Below, piece by piece: positions 8,293 through 16,703 of a DNA stretch of 64,000 nucleotides. The stretch lies in NCBI GenBank assembly GCA_963821275.1, contig CAWGDF010000013.1, forward strand, positions 1 to 64,000, written 5' to 3'. The notes beneath the pieces were generated by a model. It saw nothing but the letters and a program-made list of their open reading frames with translations, had not been told where the DNA came from and searched no databases. The position numbers and the translations under genes are program-made. This stretch comes from JACVRW01 sp963821275 (GTDB taxonomy: Bacteria > Actinomycetota > Thermoleophilia > Solirubrobacterales > Thermoleophilaceae). Position 1 is the first letter of the stretch; each line of letters opens with the position of its first letter.

Positions 8293-9318
8293 ATGGGGGA
8301 CGAGACGGCAACGGATCTCGCCGGGAACGGTGCCGGCGGGCCTCCGCCCGACCGCAACCTCGCGCTCGAGCTCGTGCGCACGACCGAGTCTGCGGCGCTC
8401 TCGTGCGCGCGCTGGATCGGCCGCGGCGACAAGATCGCCGCCGACCAGGCCGCCGTCGACGCGATGCGCACCATGCTCGACACCGTGAGCATGAGCGGGG
8501 TCGTCGTGATCGGCGAGGGGGAGAAGGACGAGGCGCCGATGCTCTACAACGGCGAGCAGGTAGGCGACGGCACTGGGCACGAGATGGACGTTGCGGTCGA
8601 CCCGCTCGAGGGCACCGAGCTGTGCGCGAAGGGTCTCCCGAACGCGATCGCGACGATCGCACTAGCCGAGCGGGGGACCATGTTCGACCCCGGGCCGTGC
8701 GTCTACATGATGAAAATGGCCACCTCGCGAGACCTGGCGCACCTGGTCGACCTCGACCGGCCGCTGCCCGAGACGCTCGAGCTGATGGCGCAGGAGAAGG
8801 GCCAAGGGGTCGGGGACATCGTGGTGATCATGCTCGACCGCCCGCGCCACGAGGAGGCGATGAGGGAGATCAGGGAGGTCGGCGCGCGGATCCGGCTGAT
8901 CCCGCACGGCGACGTCTCCGCCGCGCTGGTGGCGGTAACGGCGGGCTCTCCGGTGGACCTGCTCTGGGGGATCGGCGGCACCCCGGAGGGCGTGCTCGCG
9001 GCGGCGGCGATCCAGTGCATCGGCGGCCAGATCCTGGGTCGGCTGTGGCCGCGCGACGAGGAGGAGCGCCAGGCCGCGATCGACGCCGGCTACGACCTGG
9101 ACGAGGTGCTCGACAAGGACCGGCTCGTGAGCGGCAGGGACGTCTTCTTCTCCGCAACCGGAGTCACGAGCGGGGAGATGCTCCAGGGGGTGCGCTTCCA
9201 CGGCAACGACGGCTACACGGAGTCGATCTCGATGCGCGCGCGCTCGGGAACGGTGCGCACGATCCAGGCGCGCCACGACCGCGCGAGGCTGCGGGTGATC
9301 GCGGAGCGGATCTCCTAG
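8293..9318 (+). CDS. glpX: Class II fructose-1,6-bisphosphatase
   Basis: 341 residues, normal for GlpX, which hydrolyses fructose 1,6-bisphosphate to fructose 6-phosphate in gluconeogenesis. Motifs: IGRGDKIAADQAAVDAMR, GEGEKDEAPMLYNGE and DPLEGTELC (metal and phosphate site), and GGTPEGVLAAAAIQCIGGQ. I set the start at the ATG at 8293 because the family begins close to NLALELVRTTE; an upstream extension in the same frame is the antisense of the transposase remnant. The transposase remnant ends about 12 bases upstream, so the promoter must lie inside or have been supplied by it. Confidence 0.96.
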   Translation: MGDETATDLAGNGAGGPPPDRNLALELVRTTESAALSCARWIGRGDKIAADQAAVDAMRTMLDTVSMSGVVVIGEGEKDEAPMLYNGEQVGDGTGHEMDVAVDPLEGTELCAKGLPNAIATIALAERGTMFDPGPCVYMMKMATSRDLAHLVDLDRPLPETLELMAQEKGQGVGDIVVIMLDRPRHEEAMREIREVGARIRLIPHGDVSAALVAVTAGSPVDLLWGIGGTPEGVLAAAAIQCIGGQILGRLWPRDEEERQAAIDAGYDLDEVLDKDRLVSGRDVFFSATGVTSGEMLQGVRFHGNDGYTESISMRARSGTVRTIQARHDRARLRVIAERIS

Positions 9319-9943
9319 CGCCGCCGGGCGCCTCCAGACGGAGCCGAGCGCGACGTAATGGAGGCGGGCAGCGCCTACTAGGGGCGCGAGGCTGGGCGGC
9401 CACGTCGACGTAGACGACGCCCGGCTCCCGACGACCGCTGCGGCTCCGCCGCGGCACCGCGACTCGCATCAGGCGGACCTCGCGGCCAGCTCGGGGTCTT
9501 GCGAAGCTCGGGATCATCGGTCAGCGTGCCGATCAACGGACGCCTGTTCACGGCCGCCAAGCGGCGATACGGTTGCGTTGAGCCGCACGATCGCACCGGT
9601 GCGGTGCGCGTCGTCAGGCTCGGGCCCGCCGAACTGGTCATCCGGGATGCGCAACCCGCCGTGGCTGGAAGGCCGATGTGCGCTACGTGCCCAGCTCTGA
9701 GAATCGATCACACGGTGCCACGCTCGGAGACCGACTCGAACCCTTCTGCAACGGCACCCGCTTTCGGGTTCCGCTCACAGCTTGTTTGTCGCGTGCCGCA
9801 CTGAGAGGCGGAGGCCCACGCTCGCAGATGAGCGCAAACTCTGCGGGCCACCGAAGAATTCGTAGCTGAGTGGTGGCTTGAGCAGTGATCGGAATCGACG
9901 TAGCACTGCTGCAGAAACCCATTCTGTGCAGCGACTTCGTGAG
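9319..9943. other. Long non-coding gap before the tRNA fragments
   Basis: No gene is recognisable on either strand. The gap leads into the first tRNA 3' half and is probably part of an old integration zone. Confidence 0.45.
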
Positions 9944-9990
9944 GGTGAGCGACGGGACTCGAACCCGCGACCGCCTGGACCACAACCCGG
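9944..9990 (-). pseudogene. tRNA-His(GTG) 3' half, likely attachment-site scar
   Basis: On the minus strand the anticodon loop TTGTGGT, the stem half CCAGG, a T-arm GCGGG-TTCGAGT-CCCGT, the acceptor half CGCTCAC and discriminator C are present. The matching 5' acceptor half (GTGAGCG) and D-arm are absent, and the 5' anticodon stem has a mismatch. A second copy lies at 32324-32368 in the same orientation. Fragments that begin in the anticodon arm are what tyrosine integrases leave behind. Confidence 0.75.
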
Positions 9991-10283
9991 AGCCCGCAGC
10001 CGGCAGGAGCGCCTGGGGTGGGACGGTCCTGGTGGTTAGAGGCTACCCGGCGCCGGCGGACTTACCTCAGAACGACCGGCCAGTCAGCCACGAGGTCCGC
10101 CCTGGCCGACTTCTGCAGCAAGGTAGCTCGCTTCGGTCACGCGGCTCCCCCGCTCGCCGACTCCTGGCTCCGGTCTCTTGGGCTCGCCACTCTGGACGAG
10201 CGCAGCCCCTCAAGTTCGCAGCTCTGTAAGAAATTGGGCCCCATTTGGGCCCCGCGGGCGCTAAGCGAGGCGAGGCTAGAACG

Positions 10284-10313
10284 ACGAAACCCCCGCGTTT
10301 ACGGGGGCTTCGT
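10284..10313 (-). terminator. Rho-independent terminator after the initiator tRNA fragment
   Basis: Read on the minus strand, a CCCCCG stem pairs with CGGGGG around a short TAAA loop and is followed by TTT. It lies just 3' of the tRNA fragment, where a tRNA terminator is expected, so it probably came along with it. Confidence 0.55.
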
Positions 10314-10315
10314 GA

Positions 10316-10359
<44 letters not shown>

Positions 10360-11017
10360 ATCGCTCGAAGGCGGTCACTTCAGTCCTGTAGCCGCATCAG
10401 AGCGCGGCCCAGGTGCTCTCAGATCGGCCCAGATCCGCTCAACATGGAACCACGAATGGAACCACGGTGCAGCCCCGGATCTGTTCGGCAGCCCTCAAGG
10501 ACACCGGGTCTAGCGACCGCGTGAGGGACGCAGCCCGGCTTCGGAATCCGGCCAGAACGCCCAAATCGGCCGAGATCGTCCCATCTGGGCGATGACCAAA
10601 CCCCCGAGGAGCGTCAATCTCGGAGGAGGCACGCGCATGACCCTCTCCTCTTCCACGACCGCCTGTCACCAGTCTGGGCGCCCGCAGTCGGGCAGGGCGG
10701 TCTCCATGAGCGGCACGGTCCCTTCCGCGCCTCCACTTGGGGACGCTACGGGTCACTCGCCGCTCTACCTGGTGGAGCCCGAAATTCCGGAGGGCATGAC
10801 GTGCGGCGAGTGGCGCCGGCGGCGCCAGCCTCTCCCAAGGCTGGGTCTGCTCGCGCACGTAGGTGCGTGGCGGCGCTGGCACCGGTTCAGGGGGTGCCGT
10901 CGTGAGCCGGGTCCGCTCGAGTCGTTGCAGCCCATTGCATCTAACGGTGCATGGGGTGCGGACCTCGGGCGGTTTGAGCGGGCCCAACAGTGCAACCGAC
11001 ACAAGGGGGATGTGAAG
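10360..11017. other. Region without a firm gene
   Basis: A plus-strand frame stays open from 10592 into the SHOCT gene, but only its last part looks coding. Inside it, LVEPEIPEGMTCGEWRRRR resembles the end of a very small actinobacterial protein and may be a remnant. A short direct repeat, ATGGAACCACG, occurs twice near 10444. Confidence 0.35.
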
Positions 11018-11308
11018 ATGGGACGAGACAGGCGCCAGCGCAGGCGACGCGCCGCCGCAATCGGAGGAGCCGCCTTTGCGGCCAAGAAGCACAGAGACGC
11101 AAAGGAAGCGCAGCGGCAGGAGGAAGCGGCAGGTGCTCAGCAGGCTGCGCCCGCTGACCCCGGCCATGCCGACCGGCCGGCCGCGGCCGGCGGACTGACC
11201 CCCGAGGCGATGGAGGAGCTCAAGCAGTTGGGCGAGCTTCACGAGCAGAACGTGCTTTCGGACGAGGAGTTCGAGCGCGAGAAGGCAAGGCTGCTGGGTC
11301 AAGGCTGA
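11018..11308 (+). CDS. Small SHOCT-domain protein
   Basis: 96 residues. A basic N-terminus (MGRDRRQRRRRAAA) is followed by a hydrophobic Ala/Gly patch, a charged linker rich in Ala, Gln and Glu, and a C-terminal SHOCT domain: LKQLGELHEQNVLSDEEFER then EKARLLGQG. SHOCT modules mediate oligomerisation or anchoring; the specific partner is unknown. The start at 11018 has AAGGGGGA about eight bases upstream, which is why I prefer it over the longer open frame. A carboxymuconolactone-decarboxylase-like gene follows on the same strand. Confidence 0.75.
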   Translation: MGRDRRQRRRRAAAIGGAAFAAKKHRDAKEAQRQEEAAGAQQAAPADPGHADRPAAAGGLTPEAMEELKQLGELHEQNVLSDEEFEREKARLLGQG

Positions 11309-11385
11309 GCGACACCAGGCACTGTCGGCCGACCCGAACGGCAGTGGGCCGCAGCGCCAGCTACGTCTAGTTGGAGGAGGAACTC

Positions 11386-11697
11386 ATGGCCGAAGTGAAT
11401 ACACCCGTCCTGGACGCCCTCGTGAAGATGAATGAGGGGATCCCGGAGCGCTCAGGCCTCGACGACGAGACCTTCATGCTCGTACGGATTGCCGCCTTGG
11501 CGTCAACCGGCGCTCCGCCCGCGTCCTATCTCGTGAACCTAGGGGTGGCGTCGGACCTCGGGTTGACCGTCGAGCAGGTTCAAGGCGTCCTGATCGCAAT
11601 CGCTCCGGTGGTCGGAAGCGCCCGCGTGGCGAGCGCCGGCAGCTCCATTGCCCAGGCCCTCGGACTCGCCACCGCGGTCGCCGACGAGTCGAGATAG
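11386..11697 (+). CDS. Carboxymuconolactone decarboxylase-like (AhpD-fold) protein
   Basis: 103 residues of the CMD family: SGLDDETFMLVRIAALASTG, then an AhpD-like helical core ending VLIAIAPVVGSARVASAG. The CxxC of AhpD proteins is absent, so peroxidase-reductase activity is unlikely and the biochemical role is unknown. The ATG at 11386 follows GGAGGAGG, a strong ribosome binding site; a TTG 15 bases earlier is less likely. A paralogue lies at 27854-28228. Confidence 0.82.
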   Translation: MAEVNTPVLDALVKMNEGIPERSGLDDETFMLVRIAALASTGAPPASYLVNLGVASDLGLTVEQVQGVLIAIAPVVGSARVASAGSSIAQALGLATAVADESR

Positions 11698-12005
11698 GGC
11701 GGGCGAGTGACCCATATTCGGGTGGGAAGCATCGCGCCCACAGTTAATAGTGACTGTCAGCACTTCCGCGATCGGCGTAGACGACGCGACCGGCACGAGG
11801 CCCTCACTCCTACAGCTCGGCAAGCGTGTCGATGGCAGAGTTCGCAGAGTTTTCTCGACGCTCGTCGCTTGCCGCGTCGACGCCGGAGTGGAACTCGTCC
11901 GGCTCGAGGGCGGGCGGGTCGGCCGTGGCGCCTTGAGGCGACGTTCGGTCGGCGGGTCAGACGAGGGCCAGCCTTTCCGCACCGCCTCCTCGAGGATTAC
12001 CTGAC
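11698..12005. other. Gap before the AI-2E family gene
   Basis: An 84-codon plus-strand frame (11750-12004) is open but has no recognisable family, no ribosome binding site and biased composition. I treat the stretch as non-coding or a remnant. Confidence 0.35.
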
Positions 12006-13196
12006 GTGATGCGCGCTCGGCTTCGACGCCGGACGCGTGACGCAGAGCCGCGCCGCCCCGAGGACGACTACATCGAGGTCGACGTTGCGGAGCTGACGGG
12101 CGTCTTTGCCGCTCCGCATTGGCTGCGCGATGTCGGGCTCACGGCGTGGCTCCTGGTCGGCGTCACCTTGTTCCTGGTCGGCGCTGTCTGGCTGCTGTCG
12201 CTCACGCAAACGATCGTGCTCCCCGTGATTGCCGCCGGGGTGATCGCGGCGGTCGCCGCTCCGCTGGTTGGCTGGCTCCAGCGTCAAGGGGTGCCCCGCT
12301 GGGCGGGCGCGATCCTGCTGCTCATCGCGGCCGTCCTGCTCGGCGCACTGGTCGTGTTCATCGTGCTTGCCGGCATCACGAGTCAGAGCGGTGACTTGAG
12401 TGCCCACTTGGACGAGGCCAAGAACACGATCGAGGGCTGGCTGGAGGACTTGGGCGTTGAACGGGACGACGCAGAGAACGCAACGCAGGACGCCGACTCG
12501 TCCGCAACCCAGGGCGTTAGCGCACTGCTCAACGGTCTCGCGACGGGCCTCACGGAGCTCTCTTCGCTGCTCTTCTTTCTCGCCATAACGGCCCTCAGCC
12601 TCATCTTCCTACTCGCCGACGGCCCCAAGATCCGGGCCTGGGGAGAGCGCCACATGGGCGTCCCAGCGCCGGTCGCCCGCATAATCAGCACGCGGACTCT
12701 CCAGTCCTTGCGGGGCTACTTCCTCGGCGTCACGCTGGTGGCGGCCTTCAACGCGGCCGTGGTCGGGCTCGGGGCGCTGCTGCTCGGCGTCCCGATGGCG
12801 GGCACGATCGCGGTGGTCACCCTGCTCGCCGCCTACGTTCCCTATGTCGGGGCCTGGACGGCGGGCGCGTTTTCTGTCTTGGTCGCGCTCGGCGGCGCCG
12901 GGACGGACGCCGCAGTCGGCATGATCGTGGTCCAGGTGCTTGCGAACAGCGTGCTGCAGCAGCTGGTGCAGCCGCTGGCCATGGGCGCCGCGCTCGGCAT
13001 TCACCCGCTCGCCGTCCTGATCGTCACGATCGGCGGCGGAGCCCTCTTCGGTGCGGTGGGGCTGATCCTCGGTGCGCCCATCACATCGGCCGTGACCCGA
13101 ATCTCGGCCGACCTATCGCGCGCCCGTGCCGAGGACGAGCGGGATGAGACGCTCCCCCAGGCAGGGGGGCCAGACCCCGCTCTCGCGAGCGAGTGA
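12006..13196 (+). CDS. AI-2E family membrane transporter (PerM/YdiK-like)
   Basis: 396 residues. An acidic N-terminus is followed by helices around residues 40-60, 65-85 and 100-125, a soluble coiled segment (HLDEAKNTIEGWLEDLG to about residue 180), then five or more helices, including the family's conserved block FNAAVVGLGALLLGVPMAGT followed by PYVGAW and LVQPLAMGAALGIHPLAVL. Family members export small molecules or ions; the true substrate is uncertain despite the name. The N-terminus could start at either of two adjacent ATGs (12006 or 12009). Confidence 0.9.
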   Translation: MMRARLRRRTRDAEPRRPEDDYIEVDVAELTGVFAAPHWLRDVGLTAWLLVGVTLFLVGAVWLLSLTQTIVLPVIAAGVIAAVAAPLVGWLQRQGVPRWAGAILLLIAAVLLGALVVFIVLAGITSQSGDLSAHLDEAKNTIEGWLEDLGVERDDAENATQDADSSATQGVSALLNGLATGLTELSSLLFFLAITALSLIFLLADGPKIRAWGERHMGVPAPVARIISTRTLQSLRGYFLGVTLVAAFNAAVVGLGALLLGVPMAGTIAVVTLLAAYVPYVGAWTAGAFSVLVALGGAGTDAAVGMIVVQVLANSVLQQLVQPLAMGAALGIHPLAVLIVTIGGGALFGAVGLILGAPITSAVTRISADLSRARAEDERDETLPQAGGPDPALASE

Positions 13197-13320
13197 GCCA
13201 GCTGTGCACGCTGGTTAAGTCGGGCCGTAATCGGCATCGCGCTCGAAGGAGAGCAGCGAGCTGAGGCGACTCCATCGCGAGGCGGTGAAGGGCTGTTGGT
13301 GTCGTGTGACGAGGACCAAG

Positions 13321-13548
13321 TCACTCACAGTCGATCGTCGCGAGTGTTTGTTCGTAGGAGCTCGCCAGGTCGGCGGCTGCAGAGTGCACCTTCGCTGCCG
13401 CGCCGGTAAGAGAGGCCCGAGTTGAGGTCGCCCGTGACCGCGGCGAACTCGGAGGTGAACTCCTGGTTTGCCGACTCGACCTCCTGCTTCGCTCGTCGTT
13501 GAGGTCGCCCTGCCCGTCCTGGATCGCTCGAGGTCCTTCTCAATGGCG
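13321..13548 (-). pseudogene. Frameshifted remnant, paralogue of the 30.9 kb lipoprotein
   Basis: Minus-strand pieces read LNAIEKDLE, then GQGDLND, then AKQEVESANQEFTSEFAAVT with GDLNSGLS, then SYEQTLATIDCE and stop. They align in order with the C-terminal half of the lipoprotein at 30908-31330 (NLDAIQNDLNDIAD, SEVEAATNEFTTTVKNVESD, SYEKAFAPLDCS). Frameshifts separate the pieces, and no signal peptide or lipobox is recognisable upstream. Confidence 0.6.
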
Positions 13549-13838
13549 TTCAGTCACCTGATCGCGCTCGCGATGCACCTCACCGTCGGGCTCTCGGTTT
13601 TCGCCCATGACCTGAGCGCCGCCCCGCTCGCCAACCGCTACGCCCGCTGGTACCAGCAACACCAGCGCGACCAGTTCCCGCCAATAGAGAGCGCCCCCAC
13701 AGCACAACCCACCGAGGTTGCGACATGACTTGGCGGACCACAACAGGGGAGACTTGACGCGTTGAACGCCGGCCGGCGCAACGGCCGGTCATGGCGATCC
13801 GGAACCGATCGTCTTGGGTGATCAGATGGCCGGCCTGC

Positions 13839-14222
13839 TCAGGCTTCTGCCGCCCGCTCGTCCTCGCCGTAGACGATGAGGCCGTGGACGACGTACACGC
13901 AGAGGGCAAAGAGGGCGAGGTTCCACCATGGGTAGGCGCCCCCGATCGACAGCAGCGCCCCGAATGCTCCGAGGCTGGCGCCGATGATGCCGATTACGCG
14001 GCCGTAGGTGCTGCCCGCCATCAGCGAGAAACCACCCGTGAGCTGGATCACCCCGAGGATGATCAGGACCCAGCCGAGGGTGTTGAGGTTTGTGAGTATG
14101 TATCGCGTGTCGTTGACGAAGATGTTCGCGTTGTCTAGGGCACCGATGCCATAGATGATGTTGAGCGTGCCAACAAGCAACAGCATGATTGCCGCGAACA
14201 GAACTCGGCCCGCACCTCGCAT
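13839..14222 (-). CDS. Four-helix DUF7144-type membrane protein
   Basis: 127 residues with four predicted membrane helices: MLLLVGTLNIIYGIGAL, TLGWVLIILGVIQLTGGFSL, VIGIIGASLGAFGALLSIGG and LALFALCVYVVHGLIVYG. This matches the small actinobacterial DUF7144 membrane proteins of unknown function. The ATG at 14222 has an ideal AAGGAGGT ribosome binding site, which decides against a longer frame. The shared motif TTCATGCCATYNGGNNGATG (copy at 14300-14320) lies 78 bases upstream, pointing to co-regulation with the other motif genes. Confidence 0.82.
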   Translation of the reverse strand: MRGAGRVLFAAIMLLLVGTLNIIYGIGALDNANIFVNDTRYILTNLNTLGWVLIILGVIQLTGGFSLMAGSTYGRVIGIIGASLGAFGALLSIGGAYPWWNLALFALCVYVVHGLIVYGEDERAAEA

Positions 14223-14299
14223 TGCCGTACCTCCTTGAGGGATGAATCGGCCGCTTGTCCGCGACCGTGCATTATCGAAGCGCGAAACAGAACATGCTT

Positions 14300-14320
14300 C
14301 ATCGCCCAGATGGCATGAAA
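14300..14320 (-). promoter_or_regulatory. Shared 20-base motif, copy A
   Basis: Minus-strand TTTCATGCCATCTGGGCGATG, which fits the consensus TTCATGCCATYNGGNNGATG. It lies 78 bases before the DUF7144 gene, in the orientation of that gene. Confidence 0.65.
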
Positions 14321-14435
14321 TTCGCACTTGAGTGCCGCTTGCTCAGGGAGCCCGTTGCGCGTGGGAGCGATCGAGAATGTCAGCGGCACCATGACCGGAG
14401 CATTCCCCGACCCAGCGACCGGTACGGCACGTCGC

Positions 14436-15058
14436 CTATGCGCTGATCCCGTAGGCCGCGGCGACGTGCGTGCCGGCCTCGTGCAGAGCCTTCTCGTCGT
14501 CGTGGCTGCCCGGCTTGAGGTCGAAGACGACCTCTTCACCGTGCCGGTGAAGGGATATGGCGACTTGGCCGCATAGGACCGGTCGACGGGCAGGCCGGTA
14601 TCGCGGCCGACGTCCATTCCGGCGTACCCGGAGAAGCGGACGCCGACCGTCCTCTCGACCCGTCCTTCGCCGATCTTCGCGTGGTTCGCGTACAAGGAGA
14701 ACGTTCCGCCGGCCGACCGTTCCTGCCGGTCGGCGTCGAACTGCATGCGAACCACGACGTCGCCGATCGGGATCGGCTCGGTCGAGACGTGCTCGTAGCG
14801 CTCGACGCCCATCATCGGGTAGCTGGGGTGCAGCAGGCCATCTCGTCGACCCAGAGCGAGAAGCCGCCCATCTCGTCCGCCTCGGCGACGATCACGCCCT
14901 CGGCACCCTCACCAGGGACCGAGAGCTCTGCCTCGATCGCGTAGGAGCGGCCGTAGACGCGCGGGATCATCCCGGACGGTGCGCTCGCGTCCTCGAAGGT
15001 GTGGTTGAAGCTCGTTCCCTCCATCGGCTGTTGGGCGGTCCCGTCCACGACCTTGGCT
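14436..15058 (-). pseudogene. Arylsulfatase C-terminal remnant, frameshifted
   Basis: The C-terminal part of an actinobacterial arylsulfatase is readable over three minus-strand frames: QQPMEGTSFNHTFEDASAPS and YGRSYAIEAELSVP; then MMGVERYEHVSTEPIP, DVVVRMQFDADRQE, GYAGMDVGRDTGLPVDRSYA; then VVFDLKPGSHDDEKALHEAG and stop. The sulfatase catalytic domain with the Cys/Ser-x-Pro-x-Arg site is entirely missing. It is a truncated relic with two frameshifts and no upstream remainder. Confidence 0.75.
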
Positions 15059-15111
15059 CATCCAGGCTGCCGGACGGATCATCCTCGCCGAGCGACTCGA
15101 GGAGTACACGG

Positions 15112-15185
15112 CCTGAGCACCCACGAGGTCATCGTGATCGGAAGCGGCGCCCCCGACGGTACGCCCGCAAGTTTCGTGCCCGGGC
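15112..15185 (+). pseudogene. Possible N-terminal scrap of a GMC/FAD oxidoreductase
   Basis: The plus strand reads STHEVIVIGSGAPDGTPASF, very like the first beta-alpha-beta of a GMC-type FAD enzyme, but loses similarity at once. It begins directly after a short open stretch ending EEYTA and stop. Probably a scrap left by recombination. Confidence 0.3.
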
Positions 15186-15365
15186 GACGTCAAGGGGCGG
15201 TCGCCGACGGAACCGCGCCGATGATCGACGTGCCCGACCGAGGACCCGGGGTTCTGGGCGTGCACTGAACCGCACGCGCCTCGCCACCGGATCTCGAAGC
15301 AGCTTGTGCGCCACGGACGCATCTGCCCTCGACGGTAAGAGGGGCTGGACCCTGCAGCACCCATC

Positions 15366-16640
15366 TCAGATCACCTGGTGCCGCGGGCGGCCCATCCGCG
15401 CCGTCGCCCAGTCGGTGAGCACCCCCACACGCCGGCCGACGCCGCCGCCGAGGTAGTAGAGGTGGACGCCGAGGTAGGTGGCGAACGCCGGGCGACCGGA
15501 GAGCTCGAGCCCCCTCACCTCGCAGACCGCCTTGCCCCGCCCGACGACCGCGAGCGCGCCCTTGTCGAAGTAGCGAAACGGCGTGGAGGCCCCCGGCTGA
15601 CCGTTGCAGATCGCCTCGGCCACGTGACGCGCCTGCTGGATGGCGACGGTCGCCAGCCCCGGCAACGGCCTGTCCCCGGGTCCCGCCAGGCTCGTCATGT
15701 CGCCGATCGCCGAGATCTCGGGATGCCCGGGCAGCGTCAGGTCGGGCCGTACCTCGATGCGTCCCGCCCGGTCCGTGCTCGCCCCGGTGGCCTTCGCGAG
15801 GGTCTCGCTGAAGCTGGCGGCGCGGACGCCGGCCACCCAGATCACGGTTCGGGCGTGGACCCGTTCGGTCGCCCCGCCGACGTCGATCGTGACGCCGTGC
15901 GGGTCAACCCGGGTGGCGCGCGCGCCCGCGCGCACCGTCACGCCGAGCTCGGCGAGGTATCCGGCCGCCTTGGCGGACAGCTTCTTGCTGAAGGCCGGGA
16001 CCACGCGCTCGCCGGCGTCGAGCAGGATCACCCGCGCGCTGGCGGGGTCGATCCGCGCGAAGCTGCGCTTCGGAATGTGATGAGCGGCGATGGCGAGCGC
16101 CCCGGAGACCTCCACGCCGGTGGCTCCGCCGCCGACGACGGCAAACGTCAGCCACTCGTCCCGCGACCCCCGGTCGCGCGCTCGATCCGCCTGCTCGAAC
16201 GCGCCGTAGACGCGGTTGCGCAGCTCGAGGGCGTCGCCAAGCGTCTTCAGGCCGCACGAGACGTGCTGCCATTCGTCGTGGCCGAAGTAGGACGTCTGGG
16301 CGCCACAGGCGACGATCAGGCTGTCGTAGTCGAGAGGCTCGCCGCCCTCAAGGATCACCTGCCGCCGCTCGGCGTCCACGTCGGTGACCTCCGCCATCAG
16401 GAACGTCGTGTTGGCGCTGCGCTTGAGCGCCGTGCGGAACGGGGTGGCGCACTCGCCAGTGGAGATGGCGCCCGCCGCAAGTTGGTAGAGCAGGGGCTGG
16501 AAGAGGTGGTGGTTCGTTCGATCGACCAGCGTCACGTCGACATCGGCGCGCCGCAGCTTCTGAGCGGCGGCCAGACCACCGAAGCCGCCGCCGACGATGG
16601 CGATGCGGCGCCGCTGGCTGCCCTTCGTCTCAGTGGGCAC
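15366..16640 (-). CDS. ndh: Type II NADH dehydrogenase (NDH-2)
   Basis: 424 residues; transfers electrons from NADH to quinone at the inner face of the membrane without pumping protons. FAD site RRIAIVGGGFGGLAAAQKLR at the N-terminus, DRTNHHLFQPLLYQLAAG (quinone-side motif), NADH site FAVVGGGATGVEVSGAL, second FAD motif SAIGDMTSL, and a C-terminal amphipathic region YLGVHLYYLGGG. I prefer the GTG start at 16640, which has AAGGAG nine bases upstream; an ATG at 16673 would add 11 residues. A DHA2 exporter precedes it on the same strand. Confidence 0.92.
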   Translation of the reverse strand: MPTETKGSQRRRIAIVGGGFGGLAAAQKLRRADVDVTLVDRTNHHLFQPLLYQLAAGAISTGECATPFRTALKRSANTTFLMAEVTDVDAERRQVILEGGEPLDYDSLIVACGAQTSYFGHDEWQHVSCGLKTLGDALELRNRVYGAFEQADRARDRGSRDEWLTFAVVGGGATGVEVSGALAIAAHHIPKRSFARIDPASARVILLDAGERVVPAFSKKLSAKAAGYLAELGVTVRAGARATRVDPHGVTIDVGGATERVHARTVIWVAGVRAASFSETLAKATGASTDRAGRIEVRPDLTLPGHPEISAIGDMTSLAGPGDRPLPGLATVAIQQARHVAEAICNGQPGASTPFRYFDKGALAVVGRGKAVCEVRGLELSGRPAFATYLGVHLYYLGGGVGRRVGVLTDWATARMGRPRHQVI

Positions 16641-16703
16641 GAGCGGGCTCTCCTTGGCCCTGCCGCACCCCAAGGCGCTCGAGCACGGGGTCGCCGTGGT
16701 ACA

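Noticed and set aside
9690..9790. Hairpin-rich stretch with GGTTCGAGTC on the minus strand that suggested another tRNA
   Set aside because: No anticodon arm or acceptor pairing could be drawn.
10592..11017. Upstream extension of the SHOCT gene to 238 residues
   Set aside because: No family similarity in the extension and a good ribosome binding site right before 11018.
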